DNA of 64,000 nucleotides from Acanthochlamys bracteata (GCA_019914995.1 CM034129.1:4167725-4231724), one strand, 5' to 3'; counted from the first letter of the stretch, positions 1 through 12,727 are shown. Notes: a model not told the origin generated them from the letters alone. Made by a program: numbers and translations.

Positions 1-1121
1 CAAAAATTCGTAAGTACCTTAGTCGCAAACCACTACAGGCTACACCTTATATGAAGAGTGCTGCAGTCTCTTAGTTCAGAATCACTGGTTTCTAAACCTG
101 GAAAGCTTTCTGCAAATCTTCAATCAATAAACATAAAGCGTGATTTGCTGAAGTGTGAAGAAGGTGATCAAGGAATACCATTCACCAAATAACAGTGTAA
201 AAAGATGCAAGTCCTGCTCAAGGTCATTGTCCAAAAGAGACAAAAGCAACAAAAGATTGAGGAAAAGAGGCTGTTGGAAAATTACTCTTAGTCAAATATA
301 TGAATATGCATGTATCAGCTTTCCTGGGTTGTGGATATGCATCCAGTGAACAATCAATTTTCAGAATGCATCTTTTTACAAAAGAATTTGATATCATGAT
401 ACGAGACGTGAACATAAGTTATATATGACTCATGGCTAACTCAGATGAGAGCACAACTAGAATCATTGATATCTTTCCAATTAATCATATATTCCTAAGA
501 AAGTAAATGGTATCTAAACAAAGTTAAAAGATTATAATTTTAGCTCCTGACAAGACAACATATCGGTATTAACAAAGTCCTGACAGTCACCAAAAGATAA
601 AGGGAAGTAGACAAACGAGCTCTCAAGGTTGACAAATGGGCATCAAACAGAGGGAAATAACACATGAATAACCACCAGAAGTTTCAGAAAAAGAAATCAC
701 TATCTGAATAGCTCAGAAACAAAATCAAGGCGAGAATTGTAGTAGGAATTAGGTCACATAAAAAATAAAAAATTAGGAAAATCAAACTTAATGAGCGTAA
801 AAGCAGTTTATTAGAGCTTCTCATCATAGTGCGACGGTGAAAAGGAAAGATTTACATGATGTATGTGACTGAAGTTTGGGAGATAAAAAGTACCAAAAAC
901 TTATTGTACCAGTGTATACATGCTTAGATGCAAAGCACAGCCAAAGCAGTTTTGCAGGGTCATACTGAGCAGAATCAATTTTGCATGAGAGTACTTGCAG
1001 ACACATGAACCCACACTATTATTACATGAAGAGAAGCCTACACGTGAGAAATTACCTAGAAAGCCAACAGAGTTCCTAATAAAGAGATCTAATGGCATGA
1101 GCATCCAAAGATGGCAGGTAA
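1..1121. other. No gene recognised at left edge
   Basis: AT-rich sequence without a recognisable coding exon on either strand. It lies downstream of the minus-strand pseudogene that follows, so it may hold that gene's decayed 3' exons, but I could not match any frame to the expected C-terminal part. The short open frames here show no protein-like composition. Confidence 0.4.
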
Positions 1122-2110
1122 TTATCTTTTATAGTGTCTATCCAACTGTCTGGCAATCATATTGTGGTACCCACAGGGCTTTCCTTGCATGCTTTTTGCA
1201 TACTCACACGCGGCGCTTTTATTGAGTTTGGCTAGAATATCTGGATGCAAAGGAAGCAATGCAATATGCGGATTTGATTTGTCCTTTGTAAGCTCAAACT
1301 CCCACCATCCTCCCCTAGGCAATATAGCAATAGCATCATTTCCCTAGAATGAAAAAAGAAAACATTGTTCAACCAAATTGATAGAACTCCAGATAGAAAG
1401 TGAGTATGAAACCACTAACTAATCGAAAGACTGAACATATAGCAAAAAACAAAAATCTAAAAGAACTAGGATGCTATCTGAACTCTAGAAAGAAGCTCTG
1501 AGGTGTAACCTCATCATCATGCCCAGATTCTGCAACCACCCAAAGTTTTCCTTCAGAGTCCTTGAGACAGACAAAAGTATGGCTAGCATAGGCCCCAGTG
1601 ACCCACTTCTCCACAGTCTCGAAAACCCCCCTCCTTCCTCAAATCTTTGAAATGGCTACGAAATCCCCTGAATGATATCATCAACAGTGATAGTTGAACA
1701 AGGCTAGGGCCTTACATCAAATGCTGTCCCCATATGCTTCTTGAAGAAGCAAGATTAGAGTTTTCACCCCATCCAGAGTTCTAAAGAAGGGAAAGACGAA
1801 CAAAGAGCAAGTAGAGTTCCTACGGTTCCAAGCTCCATGAGGAAGATCGACACTCCATTACGCTTCACCTGAGTTGCAAAAGAAGGAAGAATGAAGTCAT
1901 TAGAGACATATGCTTGCTTGTAATGTTAATTCATAGCAGATGGAAAGTAAAAGTAGCTAACCTACATATTCATACTCCCCCTCATCCTCCCACTCTTTAA
2001 AATCAAGAATATGTTCTCGTGCAAGTAAATAGTAGTCCCATGAAACATGATATGGAGTTGCAGAGGCATACAGATTGATACAGGTCCAAGAGTGAGCCTC
2101 GCTCACTTGG
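1122..2110 (-). pseudogene. Pseudogene of a conserved plant protein of unknown function
   Basis: Minus-strand segments resemble a plant protein family I remember only as uncharacterised. A block ending near 1962 reads SEAHSWTCINLYASATPYH and continues to WEDEGEYEYV before a GT. A second block near 1500-1740 contains TAFDVRP, STITVDDIIQ and ETVEKWVTGAYASHTFVCLK, ending at a GT near 1500. A third block, 1122-1345, begins after an AG and reads GNDAIAILPRGGWWEFEL then HPDILAKLNKSAACEYAKSM. The frame is broken. A stop lies between DVRP and PCSTITV, the frame shifts after DDIIQ, and another stop follows VAISKI. After GYHNMI the expected SWIDTIKDNYLPSLDAH continues only in another frame. Exon-intron structure is kept, so this is a decayed gene copy, not a retrocopy. 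The missing ends were not located. The family assignment is from memory. Confidence 0.6.
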
Positions 2111-3569
2111 ACAATAAAGAAAAAGGCTAGTAAGTTAAACTGCTTTCATGTAGAAATACCTCGGACAGTGTTTAGAAAACCATACCATGAACAGATGAAC
2201 AGACTGTGGCAGATACATAAGTAGAAATACCTCTGGTAATCAACAAGAATCAGTCCCAAGCCTAGCGGAAAATAGCACAAATAACGGTAAGAAGCAACTA
2301 TTACTATTATGGTCATATATAAGATAATTTGATAATTCACTTGTTTCTGTTCACATATATACAATCTTCATTATAAGCGTCCAGTGCAAATCTGTAAATA
2401 TTGTAGCTAAAATAGCAATAGCCTATTTAGCCTCCAAAAACTTTGTGCGCAAGTTTTGACCTGCATAACACTCTCCCAGTAAGGAATCTATATGTATAAG
2501 GAATATAGTACAAAAAAGTTCAATCCTAAAGTGGAAAACATGTCCAGTCCTTGTAGTCATGGTAACTCCTAGTCGCCTGGTCTCCACTTGCACATTACTT
2601 GTTTGCTTTCACCCATATACACTTCTTCATCCTAGGCTTCCAATGTAAATCTGTAAAAATCTTAGCTAGAATAGCAGTAGTTATTGTACCTCCAACAACT
2701 TTGTGTGTGCGACTTTTGATCTGCTTAACACTCTCCTACTAAAAGCATTATAGAAACCTGTCTGGGCATGAAGGGCAACAAATCCGACGATCAGATTGGT
2801 AACAGCCATGGCAAATCTTCAACACCGCCGACGATTGTGTTTCTCTTCAGCAACGCAGCCATGTGCGGCGGCCCTGGTTATTAGGACAACGCTGAGATTC
2901 GATTGATCATACTGGTTGGTTTGCTTGGAGTTTTGGTTCAGTGTTCTCATACGGAGATCTAATTCAAATTATTGATCTTCGAGTAATTTATACATTTTAT
3001 TCACAACTGCGTTCCACAAATGTTTGTACTTCCAAGAGATTAATCTTTAGACTTCATATTTTAAGTTTAATTGCAAATCTAAACCATTAGGGATTTGATT
3101 AGACTTGGATTATAGTTGACTGAGTGAGATCGCGTGCCCTGAGGTAAGTCAATGAGCTGAGCCAAGGCTGTTACCTTACAAACATATGCTCTTCTGAATT
3201 ATACATATAGCTATGTACCAGAAAACATATCAAATGGGAACACGTGAGGTATCCTATTTGCTTCCGCAATCTTCAAATTACAAGCCAAAAAACACAATAT
3301 TAAAAAGTTCACTTTTCTTTTGCATTTCTGGTTTTTAATGCGAATGAACTAGCTAGTTCGTTAGATGATTTTACTTTTAAAATGGTTCAGTAGATAGTTT
3401 TGATTTTGTTTAAGCTTGAACTAGTTGTTTACTTGAAGTAGACGAGCAAAGTACCGTTGTTAATACATAATATCATAGACTTGAATATATCAGAGGGACA
3501 GGATTCAGGCTCGAAGTTTTACAAGAAAACCAATTCATGTGAACTCAAATCCCAATAAAGCTAGTACCA
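2111..3569. other. Spacer between pseudogene and PBB
   Basis: No coding exon was recognised. The stretch may include upstream exons or promoter of the pseudogene and the 3' UTR end of PBB. Two similar segments near 2330-2480 and 2600-2760 share phrases such as AATCTGTAAA, TAGCTA, ACTTTGTG and TAACACTCTCC, which suggests an old local duplication of about 250 bp. Confidence 0.35.
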
Positions 3570-6478
3570 TCATTCCTCCATGGCATCGGCACCTGCAGCA
3601 GCTTCGTCCTTCTTCTCAGACAATATTTGAGTGATTTTGGTGGAGATAACCTCTGCAATTGGCAAAATGTTATACTTTCTTCAAGTAGATAGTGCCTTGA
3701 TATAATCTTGCAAAGCTCCGAATAAGAAGTTACCAGTATGACCCTTGGCAAAAGAGTAACCTCTGGTACTGATGTAGGTCCTAGGATTTGGTAGCTGGTA
3801 ATTTCTTAGATACTCTGTGCTCCCCTATGCATCAGAATATAAAAAATAAAATAAAATAAATCAGAGGAGGTTCACAAAATTCAAGACCCACAAAAGAATT
3901 TATAACTGAAAGAAGCAACTTATGGGAACCTTTGTTATCACACAAACATCAACATTGCTGCCACTTCCCAAGTCATTGAAGATACCAGAACATATTGCCT
4001 CACAGACGAGATTTATACCCGCGTCCCTCTGTAGATTGATCAAACATTTACTTCAATAGGATTCAAAAGTCCACGTGTCAAATAGAGCTTTCTTGAGTAA
4101 AAGCGACACGGAAAACACATAAATCTGCATTATTTCCTGGAGTATCCCTGTTTTGAGACTGGACTAGCTAAGTTTAATTTAGGTAAGTTCAGACTTGAAA
4201 CCAATAAGTCACTTTCTTCTAACAAATGAAGGACACAAGCAGAGCATCTGGATTTAGTTACAAAAAAAAATCACATAATCATGAGTGCAGTGCTTCTTAC
4301 GCTAAATAACAGAGTGCAGATACTGCACAAATAACAAGTCAATGTATAATTCAACTTACAGTAAGATCCCCTCTGTATTTGGATTCGAATATAGCCATTG
4401 CAGCAAGCGAACCAGAGCCCATGGTGGCGTATGGAAGCGTATCCACAGAGCCATGAGGATAAATCTGCCATTGTCACATAGGAAGGAGCAGGAGGGGGTC
4501 ATCACAATCAGCTGCAGGAAACCAAATTAGTAACTTAACCATTCAAAGCATACTCACTGTGTGTAGATGAGGTCCAGTAACATCAACTCCGCCAAGGACC
4601 AATGCAGCACTAACATGACCTTGGTAACTATAAGGGCACAGCAGCCATTCAATAAGAATATAGAGCAAACATGCATTATCCTTTTAGATTTGCATTTTTT
4701 GTGCAAAAAAGAATACTTGCCTGAACAAATGAGTTTTTAAGAGAGAAAGGGCAGTAATAACCCTGGACCCCCTCCCGGTTGCATATCGGTGGAGCTGTAG
4801 CTGTGAGCTGACCATGTCTGGACAAGAACTTACCACATTAGCACAGTTCCCATTAATTCATATTAATGACAAACAGCATAGTCTACAAATTCACATAAAA
4901 TGAACATATGAGCTCATATGACATCATACATCACATATCTGTACCGTATAAATCTACAATTTTCCTTAATTACAGACTGAATGGCAGAAGTCTCTTGTCT
5001 GACTTGATAAAACTAATTAAGATATAAGTAACATGTGAGCATGCAACATGTAGAAGAAGTCAACCATGCAAGAAGGTAGAAAGCACAATTGCGCCATTCT
5101 AAGATGTTATGCCAACGTTAAGACCAAAGGAACTTGTGGCCAAAGTCACTACTGAATGCAAGTGATATAAGTTTTCTTGAAGTGAACCAATAACAAGTTT
5201 CAAGAGTAGAAAAGTCAAAATGTACCAGTTACGGCCTCTGTATCTGCAGCAGTACCAGCACCACAGCAATAAATATTTGGAGCCATATAATGTATTTTTT
5301 CACAGTTCTTATCTGCAACAATATACCCTTCAGTAGCCCTCGTGTCTGCTCCAAGAATAACACCATCCTAGAAAAAATAATAATAGTATAACATCTTCAA
5401 GTTTGAAGTGGTGTAGAATTCAGCATATAATTAGTCAAAAGGCTATATCTTTCAAAGAAAGTCATTTTGTTAATATTGTGTACAAATGATAGCATATCCT
5501 TCCTAGGTTGTTAGAAGAACCTCAACACCACTTGGCACAAAAGCTGACCTTAAATATTCTTGTTGGCAAACTAGAAGACTACAAATGCAGAAAAATTTTA
5601 AAGAAATTTCCTTGAATATCGAATTGGTTCTGTCATCCTATTGAGACTATTAAATCAAGCCTGCAAAGCACACTCTATATCAACATGACATTGCAATAGT
5701 AACCCCTTTAAGATGATTAACTTTTACATGTCTTTTTACTTTTTGTTTTCCATCCTTTCTTTTAACATTGTCCAAAAACGAAAACATTTCTGTCTGGCAG
5801 ATAATTACTCGTAGGGTAGGTCATGGGCCTGCCTTATTTGTTAAAAGCATCTTGTTGCATCCATGTTTAGGTAAGATGAGAACATAGTTCTTAGATCATC
5901 CCAGAAAGGGACATGCGAGTATACATTTTACAGTAGCTTTCCTCCCAATTAAGCATTTTTGTGTTAATCCTGATCAACCTGGAAGCATAAGGTGTACATC
6001 CTGAGTTTTTGGTGCACGGAAACATAGCAGAAACAACTTCTCTCACGGAACGCTTTAGAATTTCTTCATGCATTTCTCAAAAACGGAAATTAAGAAATTA
6101 AAGATCTGCTAGAGATAGAAACACCACCAATCCCCCAGCATTAGACAAAATGCAAAAGTACCAAGCTCTTAAAGCTACTACTAACCCTGTAGAACAGTAA
6201 AGGGCTGAAGCAGCAAGCAACTCACAGGCACACTTAAAAATGACTTGGAAACAGCAGTATATACAGATGCCAAGTACTTCCCATCATGCAGATGAAGCAG
6301 AAACATAAATTGGCATACCTGAAAGACGTACCTGAAAGACAAGGCCGACGATGGTGGTTCCAGTCTTCCTGAAAGGTGGAAGCTGGAGACCCTTCTTTGC
6401 CAGCATTTCATTGCGGTGACATAGATCAAAGCTAAACCCACCCTTCAAAGGAACATCTGTTGTCTCAGACCTCACCAT
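3570..6478 (-). CDS. 20S proteasome subunit beta type-7 (beta-2, PBB)
   Basis: The trypsin-like catalytic beta-2 subunit of the 20S proteasome, active in cytosol and nucleus. Eight exons on the minus strand: 6332-6478, 5226-5367, 4721-4817, 4558-4627, 4360-4464, 4028-3930, 3734-3824 and 3570-3652. Together they are 834 nt, 277 residues, the normal plant PBB length. The propeptide is about 40 residues ([11 protein letters not shown]), and cleavage before TTIVGL exposes Thr41 as nucleophile. Counting from it, Asp17 (GADTRATEG) and Lys33 (NCEKIHY) are in place. The conserved [22 protein letters not shown] and [13 protein letters not shown] follow. The C-terminal arm is short and acidic. Intron 3 starts with GC (CAG|GCAAGT), the only donor that keeps frame into [10 protein letters not shown]. 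Exon 1 ends in a duplicated donor (see findings). A non-coding 5' exon probably ends at 7234. Confidence 0.95.
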
Positions 6479-6806
6479 CCTGCTAGTAAGTGTTTAGGGG
6501 CATAAATCTAGGTTTTAATACCAAACCCAACTTCAATGCAAGATAGTATATAGCAGTAATAACATCAAGTATCTCTAAAATTTTCTTTTACTACTGTGTC
6601 TACTATGAATTTACAAACTCGATCATGGTTTCAAGAATTAGTAAACGAGTTCAGCCCTCATGAATGCTAAGTTGACAGATGCATTAAGCACACATAGAAC
6701 CGTGACTTTCCAAAAACCATCTGCGATGCTGAGAAAAGGTAAATAAATGTCTTTACATTCATTTCTAATCACAAATTCCAATACCCTACATGTCTAGCAA
6801 TGAATG

Positions 6807-6827
6807 CTCTCTCTCTCTCTCTCTCTC
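6807..6827. repeat. (CT)n microsatellite
   Basis: About ten CT units inside the probable 5' UTR intron of PBB. A simple repeat with no other signal around it. Confidence 0.9.
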
Positions 6828-7233
6828 CATTAGATGATCAGAGCGTACCAATTAGCAGGCAGGAACAAAAGTAAATGAAACCTAAGTTTATATACCCGTT
6901 CCTCCTACAAAAAACGGCCTCAACTCACCGGACTTCATTATCACAATTCTTAATCACGAAAATTGAATTTCACATCTAACCTACAATCGACATTTCAAAT
7001 GTTAACGACAGCTTGAATCGCAGTGATTAAATTGAAACCTGGCGTCAATTACACTAAATATGTTACTACTGAGAAACAAAAAAATTCAGAATATACTACA
7101 ACGTAGAAACAATCAATAGAATAAATCAAGACATCGAAGACGAGAGAGATCAAACACATGTTCGGCTGTTGTTCACAATCTTCGAAAAGGTTTCTCTTTT
7201 ACTCGGTTATCAAATCGAGAAAAAATAGCATAC

Positions 7234-7330
7234 CTGATCGATCACTGCAGCCGACAACGTGATATCTGTGTGTGTGTGAGAGAGAGAGAGAGTAGTTTCT
7301 AGCGCGGTCGTCTGATAGATTGTCTTTTGG
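7234..7330 (-). other. Probable 5' UTR exon of PBB
   Basis: On the minus strand GATCAG|GTATGC at 7234/7233 is a good donor. An acceptor lies a few bases before the PBB start codon (TAGCAGG just above 6478). The exon would carry a CT/CA-rich microsatellite (TG and AG on the plus strand, 7267-7292). The transcription start is not visible; no clear TATA box was seen. Confidence 0.45.
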
Positions 7331-9335
7331 AGCTCGAGATAAATTGAAGAAGAACCAACTAAAACTGTAGTAATCAGCAGGCTCTCTCCTTTCGTGGGAA
7401 GGAAGAAGGAAAGGCTGCAGCAGACCCTGTTCGGGTTCGGATCAGAAAAAGCTCACTGAGTTCCATTTTTTTCGAGTTCGATTACAAAGGTGTAGATTGG
7501 ACATATCTAAACCCGACCCGTGACCAATTCAAAGCTCCGCTAGAGAACAACAAAAGTACTGTATTTTTCATGTTGTGCCAGTTGATTAGATAATCAAACG
7601 ATGGCTTCAAGCTCTATCCTAACTTGAGAGTTCAATTAGGTCTGCCGAATATTGAATGCATAAATGGTTGTTGCAGGTATATCTGGTTCTGTTTCCATAC
7701 TGTTTCGGATAATATTAGAATTTATTTAGTTATCAAAAAATGATCTGAAAGTAACTTTTCTCTCAAACGTCACTTTCACATGAATTGCTATACTTAATTC
7801 ACAAATTTATTCTTGCAAATTCACTTTCTAAAAACTCATTTGTTAAAAATGTCACACATTGAGAGTTAAAAAAGTAAGTCGCCCATAAGGCAGTGTACTA
7901 ACTTCTTAATGAAGAAGTGGTTGTTGCAATTCGATCTGCTTTTGAGGCAGAACTGAGAACCAATGCAAATTGCACAGGCTTTTGGATCAGAAGTAAACTG
8001 CAACTCTTGATATAGCTGTGCATCAACAGCATGCATGCAAAGGAACCGAATAGAGATACTGGTATCCTAAAAAACTGTGTTACATTGCAAACAAACCTCA
8101 ACACAGAAACCATAGTTGCATCATCAGGTCATCCACCAAGCTTCTTCTAATACCATGTAAAAATCGAGTGTCTGTTATATGTAAAAATCAAATAACACAA
8201 GTATGATACTTACAGCAAAATATTAATTTGTAAATGTACAAATAGTACAATATATGATGAGCACTGACAATCTACAATAACAGCAGGCAATTCGACATAG
8301 CACCCAAACCAGTGAACCACCAACAACAAAATGAGTGCAACTTAGATATAATGAGACCTCAGATTAATCAAGAAGCATTCATGCTTGTGTGATGTTGGTT
8401 CAGTAAAAGGAACGCAAACGTCCTCCAATGTTTTACCACAATACTAAAGAAACAAAGTCTGCCTTGGTTGAAAGATTGAATTTTCTATACAAAAACAATT
8501 ACTAGGACAAGCTCATATTTAATCAGTGGCATATAAACAGGAAAAATTAAAAAAGAGATAGATAAAGCTAATAACTGCATGGAATCATAAATAAGAAATC
8601 TTTTGAATGCTGTATTCCAGCATAGGTAACCATTATTGATAACAAGCTCATAATGTGATTATGGAACCCACATTTTAAGTTCTTATCTCTGGGGGTGTCA
8701 ATGAGTTTAGATACCCAACATTAAATAAAAGTAATTATTCAAGGGAAAGCCACTAAGTACTAGTCTTCTTTATCTATGAAATGCGATTAACTTCCTATGA
8801 TCATTTACAGCATATGCATCAATCTATTACCTACATGAGAATGTCAGTATATAGGGACTGCTGGAGGTAGATGAACAACAAGAGAATTTCACTAACTTTG
8901 ATGGACAGAGTAAATACAGAACAAGTTGACAATTTCAACAGGTATGCACTAACATCTACTAACACTTCCGAATAACTTATTGGTGCATCTGAAGAAGTGG
9001 AACCAGATTCAGGAAATTCTTTAGCCAAAGGGCAAAATTCTCTATCCACTTTCCAACAAAATCTTGGAAAAGAACAAAACAAATTGTAAAAATGACCTTC
9101 ATCAATAGCACTTCAAACGCACATAAGCTAGTTTATGAAAAGCAGCAGTAACACAAGGACCATGCTGCATTCACCAAAGAAAGCTAAGCTATGAACGCAT
9201 AACACTACTATAAGATAATCCAGTCAGTCTAAGCTTCCAGTTTAGATCCATCATTTGTAGACTTTCTCGAAAATGCAAAATTTTCGAACCTCGGTCAGTC
9301 CCGCTACCTCTGAAGTAGCCGCCTCCTGGGTCTCA
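7331..9335. other. Spacer between PBB and the PPR gene
   Basis: Contains the PBB promoter at its left end and the 3' flank of the PPR gene at its right end. The rest is AT-rich, with no exon, tRNA or repeat family recognised. Short frames such as 8831-9082 (minus) lack any motif. Confidence 0.4.
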
Positions 9336-10547
9336 TTAGCTATTCAATGGTAAGGCTTCCTCTACCTGCTTCCACATCTCTGCATTGCCTGAGAACTTCT
9401 GCTTCACCGTCTCTAATAATTCTTTGGCCTCGTCAATCTTGGAACTGATTGCTAGTCCATTGACCAGCATCTTCATTGTCGAAAAGGATGGCACCCAATT
9501 CCTGGCCATGCTATCCTTGCACACATCTAGTGCATCTTCAAAATCCCCACCTCTACACAGATAAAATATCAACGTGAAGTAGCACTTGCTATCTGGCACA
9601 CAACCCTTGCTCTTCATCTCCTTATACAACTTCTTCGACTCTGCTAAGTCACCTTCACTGGCAAACCCAAATATAAGATGATTGTAAGTAACCCAATTCG
9701 GCTTTATCCCTTTCTCCACATACATCTCCTTGAACAATGCTTTAGCATCACCTGGCCGCTTGATCTTGCACAACCCTTGAATCCTCGCATTATACGTTGA
9801 CAACCCAGGATGACACCCATTTTCCTTCATAATCTTAATCACCTTTTCCACCTCATCAACCTTCTCCTCTTTGTACAACCCGCCAATCCAAGTATTAAAA
9901 GTAGTCAAATTTGGTTTAATTTTCATTCTAACCATTTCATCAACCAACGAATGAACCGATCGAACAGAACCAGACTCGCAGAATGCCTTGGCAACAGTAT
10001 TATACGTATCAAGATTCGGCGATATATTGTAAGCCTGTGGAAAATCACGGAACAACCTTGGGATTTCAGAATGTTTACCGGCAAGGATTGCAGAGAACAA
10101 AAGCGCATTGAGATCGCGAATCGTCGGTGAAGCGCTTGATTTGAAAGCAGCGATCGCGTCTTCGAAGAGATTGGCTTGACCGAAGAGAACAATTGCGTGG
10201 TGGCGCGCTTTAGGGATTACATCAGAGATCAAGCTACGAACAGCAGAGATGTTGTTGTTTTTGCTGTTGAGGCGAGAGACAGCGACAGAGAGAGTTGTGC
10301 GATCGAGATGAGAAGCAGAAGGAGAGAGAGAAGCGGCACGGCAGATGGAGAGGATTCGATCGGGATCAGATTCGGTTTTGAGAAGTGAAAGCGCAGCGCG
10401 AGATTTCTGTTTGGCGGAGAGAGGAGAAGAAGGGTCGGAAGGGTTGAGAATTGAAGAAGGAGAAGGGGAAGACGAGAAGAAGCGGACGGCGGCGGCAGCG
10501 CTGGAGGAGGAGAGATGGTGGTGGCGGAGACGGGAAAGGGCGGCCAT
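9336..10547 (-). CDS. Mitochondrial PPR protein, PPR336/rPPR1 type
   Basis: A P-class pentatricopeptide repeat protein of 403 residues encoded by one exon. The N-terminus (MAALSRLRHHHLSSSS, rich in Ser, Arg and Ala, no acidic residues) looks like a mitochondrial presequence. The conserved block LSAKQKSRAALSLLKTES and DPDRILSICRAASLSP follows, characteristic of Arabidopsis PPR336 (At1g61870) as I remember it. Six to seven repeats span about residues 143-375, with typical lines NLDTYNTVAKAFCESGS, GLSTYNARIQGLCKIKR, NWVTYNHLIFGFASEGD and DSKCYFTLIFYLCRGGD. No E, DYW or SMR domain follows. PPR336 is reported as a PPR subunit of the plant mitochondrial ribosome (rPPR1, mS77), so that is the likely role. 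The start is the first in-frame ATG. Confidence 0.88.
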   Translation of the reverse strand: MAALSRLRHHHLSSSSAAAAVRFFSSSPSPSSILNPSDPSSPLSAKQKSRAALSLLKTESDPDRILSICRAASLSPSASHLDRTTLSVAVSRLNSKNNNISAVRSLISDVIPKARHHAIVLFGQANLFEDAIAAFKSSASPTIRDLNALLFSAILAGKHSEIPRLFRDFPQAYNISPNLDTYNTVAKAFCESGSVRSVHSLVDEMVRMKIKPNLTTFNTWIGGLYKEEKVDEVEKVIKIMKENGCHPGLSTYNARIQGLCKIKRPGDAKALFKEMYVEKGIKPNWVTYNHLIFGFASEGDLAESKKLYKEMKSKGCVPDSKCYFTLIFYLCRGGDFEDALDVCKDSMARNWVPSFSTMKMLVNGLAISSKIDEAKELLETVKQKFSGNAEMWKQVEEALPLNS

Positions 10548-12727
10548 CGACAGCAGTGTAGAAGGGTTTTAGGTTTTAGAAATGTGAACTTGTCCAGATA
10601 AGAAGTTGGGCTGGGTTAGTTAAGGAGGCGATCCAATTAAGAACGTATAAACTTTTTTTTTTTTTAAAAATTCTTTTGAATGTTTTTAATGCTATATTTT
10701 ATTTCCCCACAAGCCACGAGCGTTGGTGTTTATTAGTAACTATCAATAGAGATTTTTTTTCCCTTTTTTTTGTTGAAGATACACGGACAAGAGTTCTTTA
10801 TATTTATTATTTTTTTCAAGTATTTATTATTTAAAATAAGTATTTTACGTTTCAATAAATTTTTATATTATTATAATTATTTAAATTTAAAAATATAAAA
10901 ATTATCTATCTTAAAATTATACATAACTATTTTAATATAAAAATATAGATTCATTTATTAAATTTATTATTAAAAAAGTATTTATAAACACTCTTAAAAT
11001 CCGTTGTATATGCAAAAGCAGAATGGTAAGATCAACTTGGTGCACCACACTTGTGGCTTTTGGCTAGTTTAACTTATATTTAAATTCTATTTTTTTTCAA
11101 ATTTATTTTCTAATATAATAAATAAATAATATTATATAAATGTTTTTATCAATTGTTTTTAAAATTTATTATTAATACAAAATTTTTATAAGTTTATTTT
11201 AAATAAACACATCCTTACAACACCTGTCGAAAAACTGCTGCTATAGGAGTTTCGATTTTTTTTTGGCTGAATCAGCTATTAAGATCAAAGTATAAATAAA
11301 AATTTTATAATTATACCAATAAGGCTCTTGCTTTACATTTTTCTATTTATTTATTTTCTTTTGTTATTCGCTATTGTAATCCTTTGCCCATGGGAGGAAG
11401 GATGTGGGGGAGATGCCAAACAAATGGTATATTATTTTGTATTAAAAGATGATTTTTATTAAAAGTATTTTTAGATAATTTTTATATTTTAAAAATAATT
11501 TATTATCAATAGTTCATTTAATATTTCTAAAAAATTATTTTTTAAAAGTATGAAAGAACAAACCAGCTAAAATCAGATCCTTAGGTAATTATATCAAAAT
11601 TTGATTATTTGCAGAATATGAGAATATTGCAGAATTTGATTTTGATATTGTACTGCTGCCATTGTAAGAAACTATGTAGTTAAAAATCGAATCTTGTGAT
11701 GTTGTTAAAAAAGATACAACAATAAAATATTTGGCTCAGCTTATAAACATAGTGCGCAACTTGCTTCAGCTTTTTAAGGACGATGAAAAAGTGTTTAAAA
11801 TTTTTTTTAAAAACTTATTTTAACTTTTTTTAAATAAATAATAGCGTCAAAAGCTGAGGTCTGTATCAGGACGTTTAGAATACTTATACAAAGATCCTTT
11901 TCTAAATAAATTATTTTTTATTAAAATATAAAATTATATAATATATAATTTTTTTGATATTTTAAAATTTTAAAAATTCTATAGTATAATATTAAATTTT
12001 ATTAAAAATATAAAATATTTATTTAAAATAATAAAAATTTCGAAAACGTTACCAAACGTTCTCCGTAATCTGCGTCACCCAGCAGCAGCCGATAAGATGC
12101 TGCCCGAAAACCATAACTAGATGTAGCTAGAATCAGTTTGGCATCCTTATAGAATTTTTACTATCACTCTAAACTCTAGTTCTTTTAAATATTTTTAATA
12201 TATTTTTAATAAATAAAATATTAAAATAAATTTTTTCTACCAATTTTTTTAATTCAATTTTAAAAATAACTATTAATATAAAATTAATATAAAAACTTAT
12301 GTTTATTTTAAATATAAAAACTTATTTCTTAAATTTTAATTTAATTTTTTAATTGACTTTTTAAAAACTCAAGTTTACTATTTTATCCTCTAGGTAATCA
12401 CGCCCCTTACGTAACTTTGACCTTCAACAAATGTGCATCAGAAAAAAAAAACATCAGCGCAAAACAAAGCTACCACTTATCACTTAAAACAAGCTTACTA
12501 GCATCGGTGTTATATAATTGTTGTTAAACTTTACAAACGCTGCCTACGGACAAGCAGCCAAGCCCATCAACATAACACACCATGAGAAGGTATCAGGTCC
12601 ATAATCATTGTTCCCAACTATATCCTCCTATAGATAACAATATTCAGTTGTTTTGAAGTCCCTGACAAAACTGCCCAAAACCCTCCTCACCATTCATAGC
12701 AGCAGATTGCATGCTCAAGTTGAGCAG
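10548..12727. other. AT-rich spacer with MITE-like repeats
   Basis: Very AT-rich. A family A element lies at 11871-12060. Similar decayed stretches occur near 10810-11000, 11430-11560 and 12140-12370, without clear ends. The right end is 3' flank of SCE1. No gene was recognised. Confidence 0.5.
11871..12060. mobile_element. MITE-like element, family A
   Basis: About 190 bp, nearly pure A/T. It opens with ACGTTTAGAATACTTAT and closes with ACCAAACGTT, an imperfect inverted repeat of the family's G/ACGTTTGG-type terminus. No coding capacity. The target duplication is not clear. Confidence 0.5.

Noticed and set aside
9810-10572. Plus-strand open frames opposite the PPR gene
   Set aside because: They mirror codon bias of the real minus-strand gene and have no features of their own.
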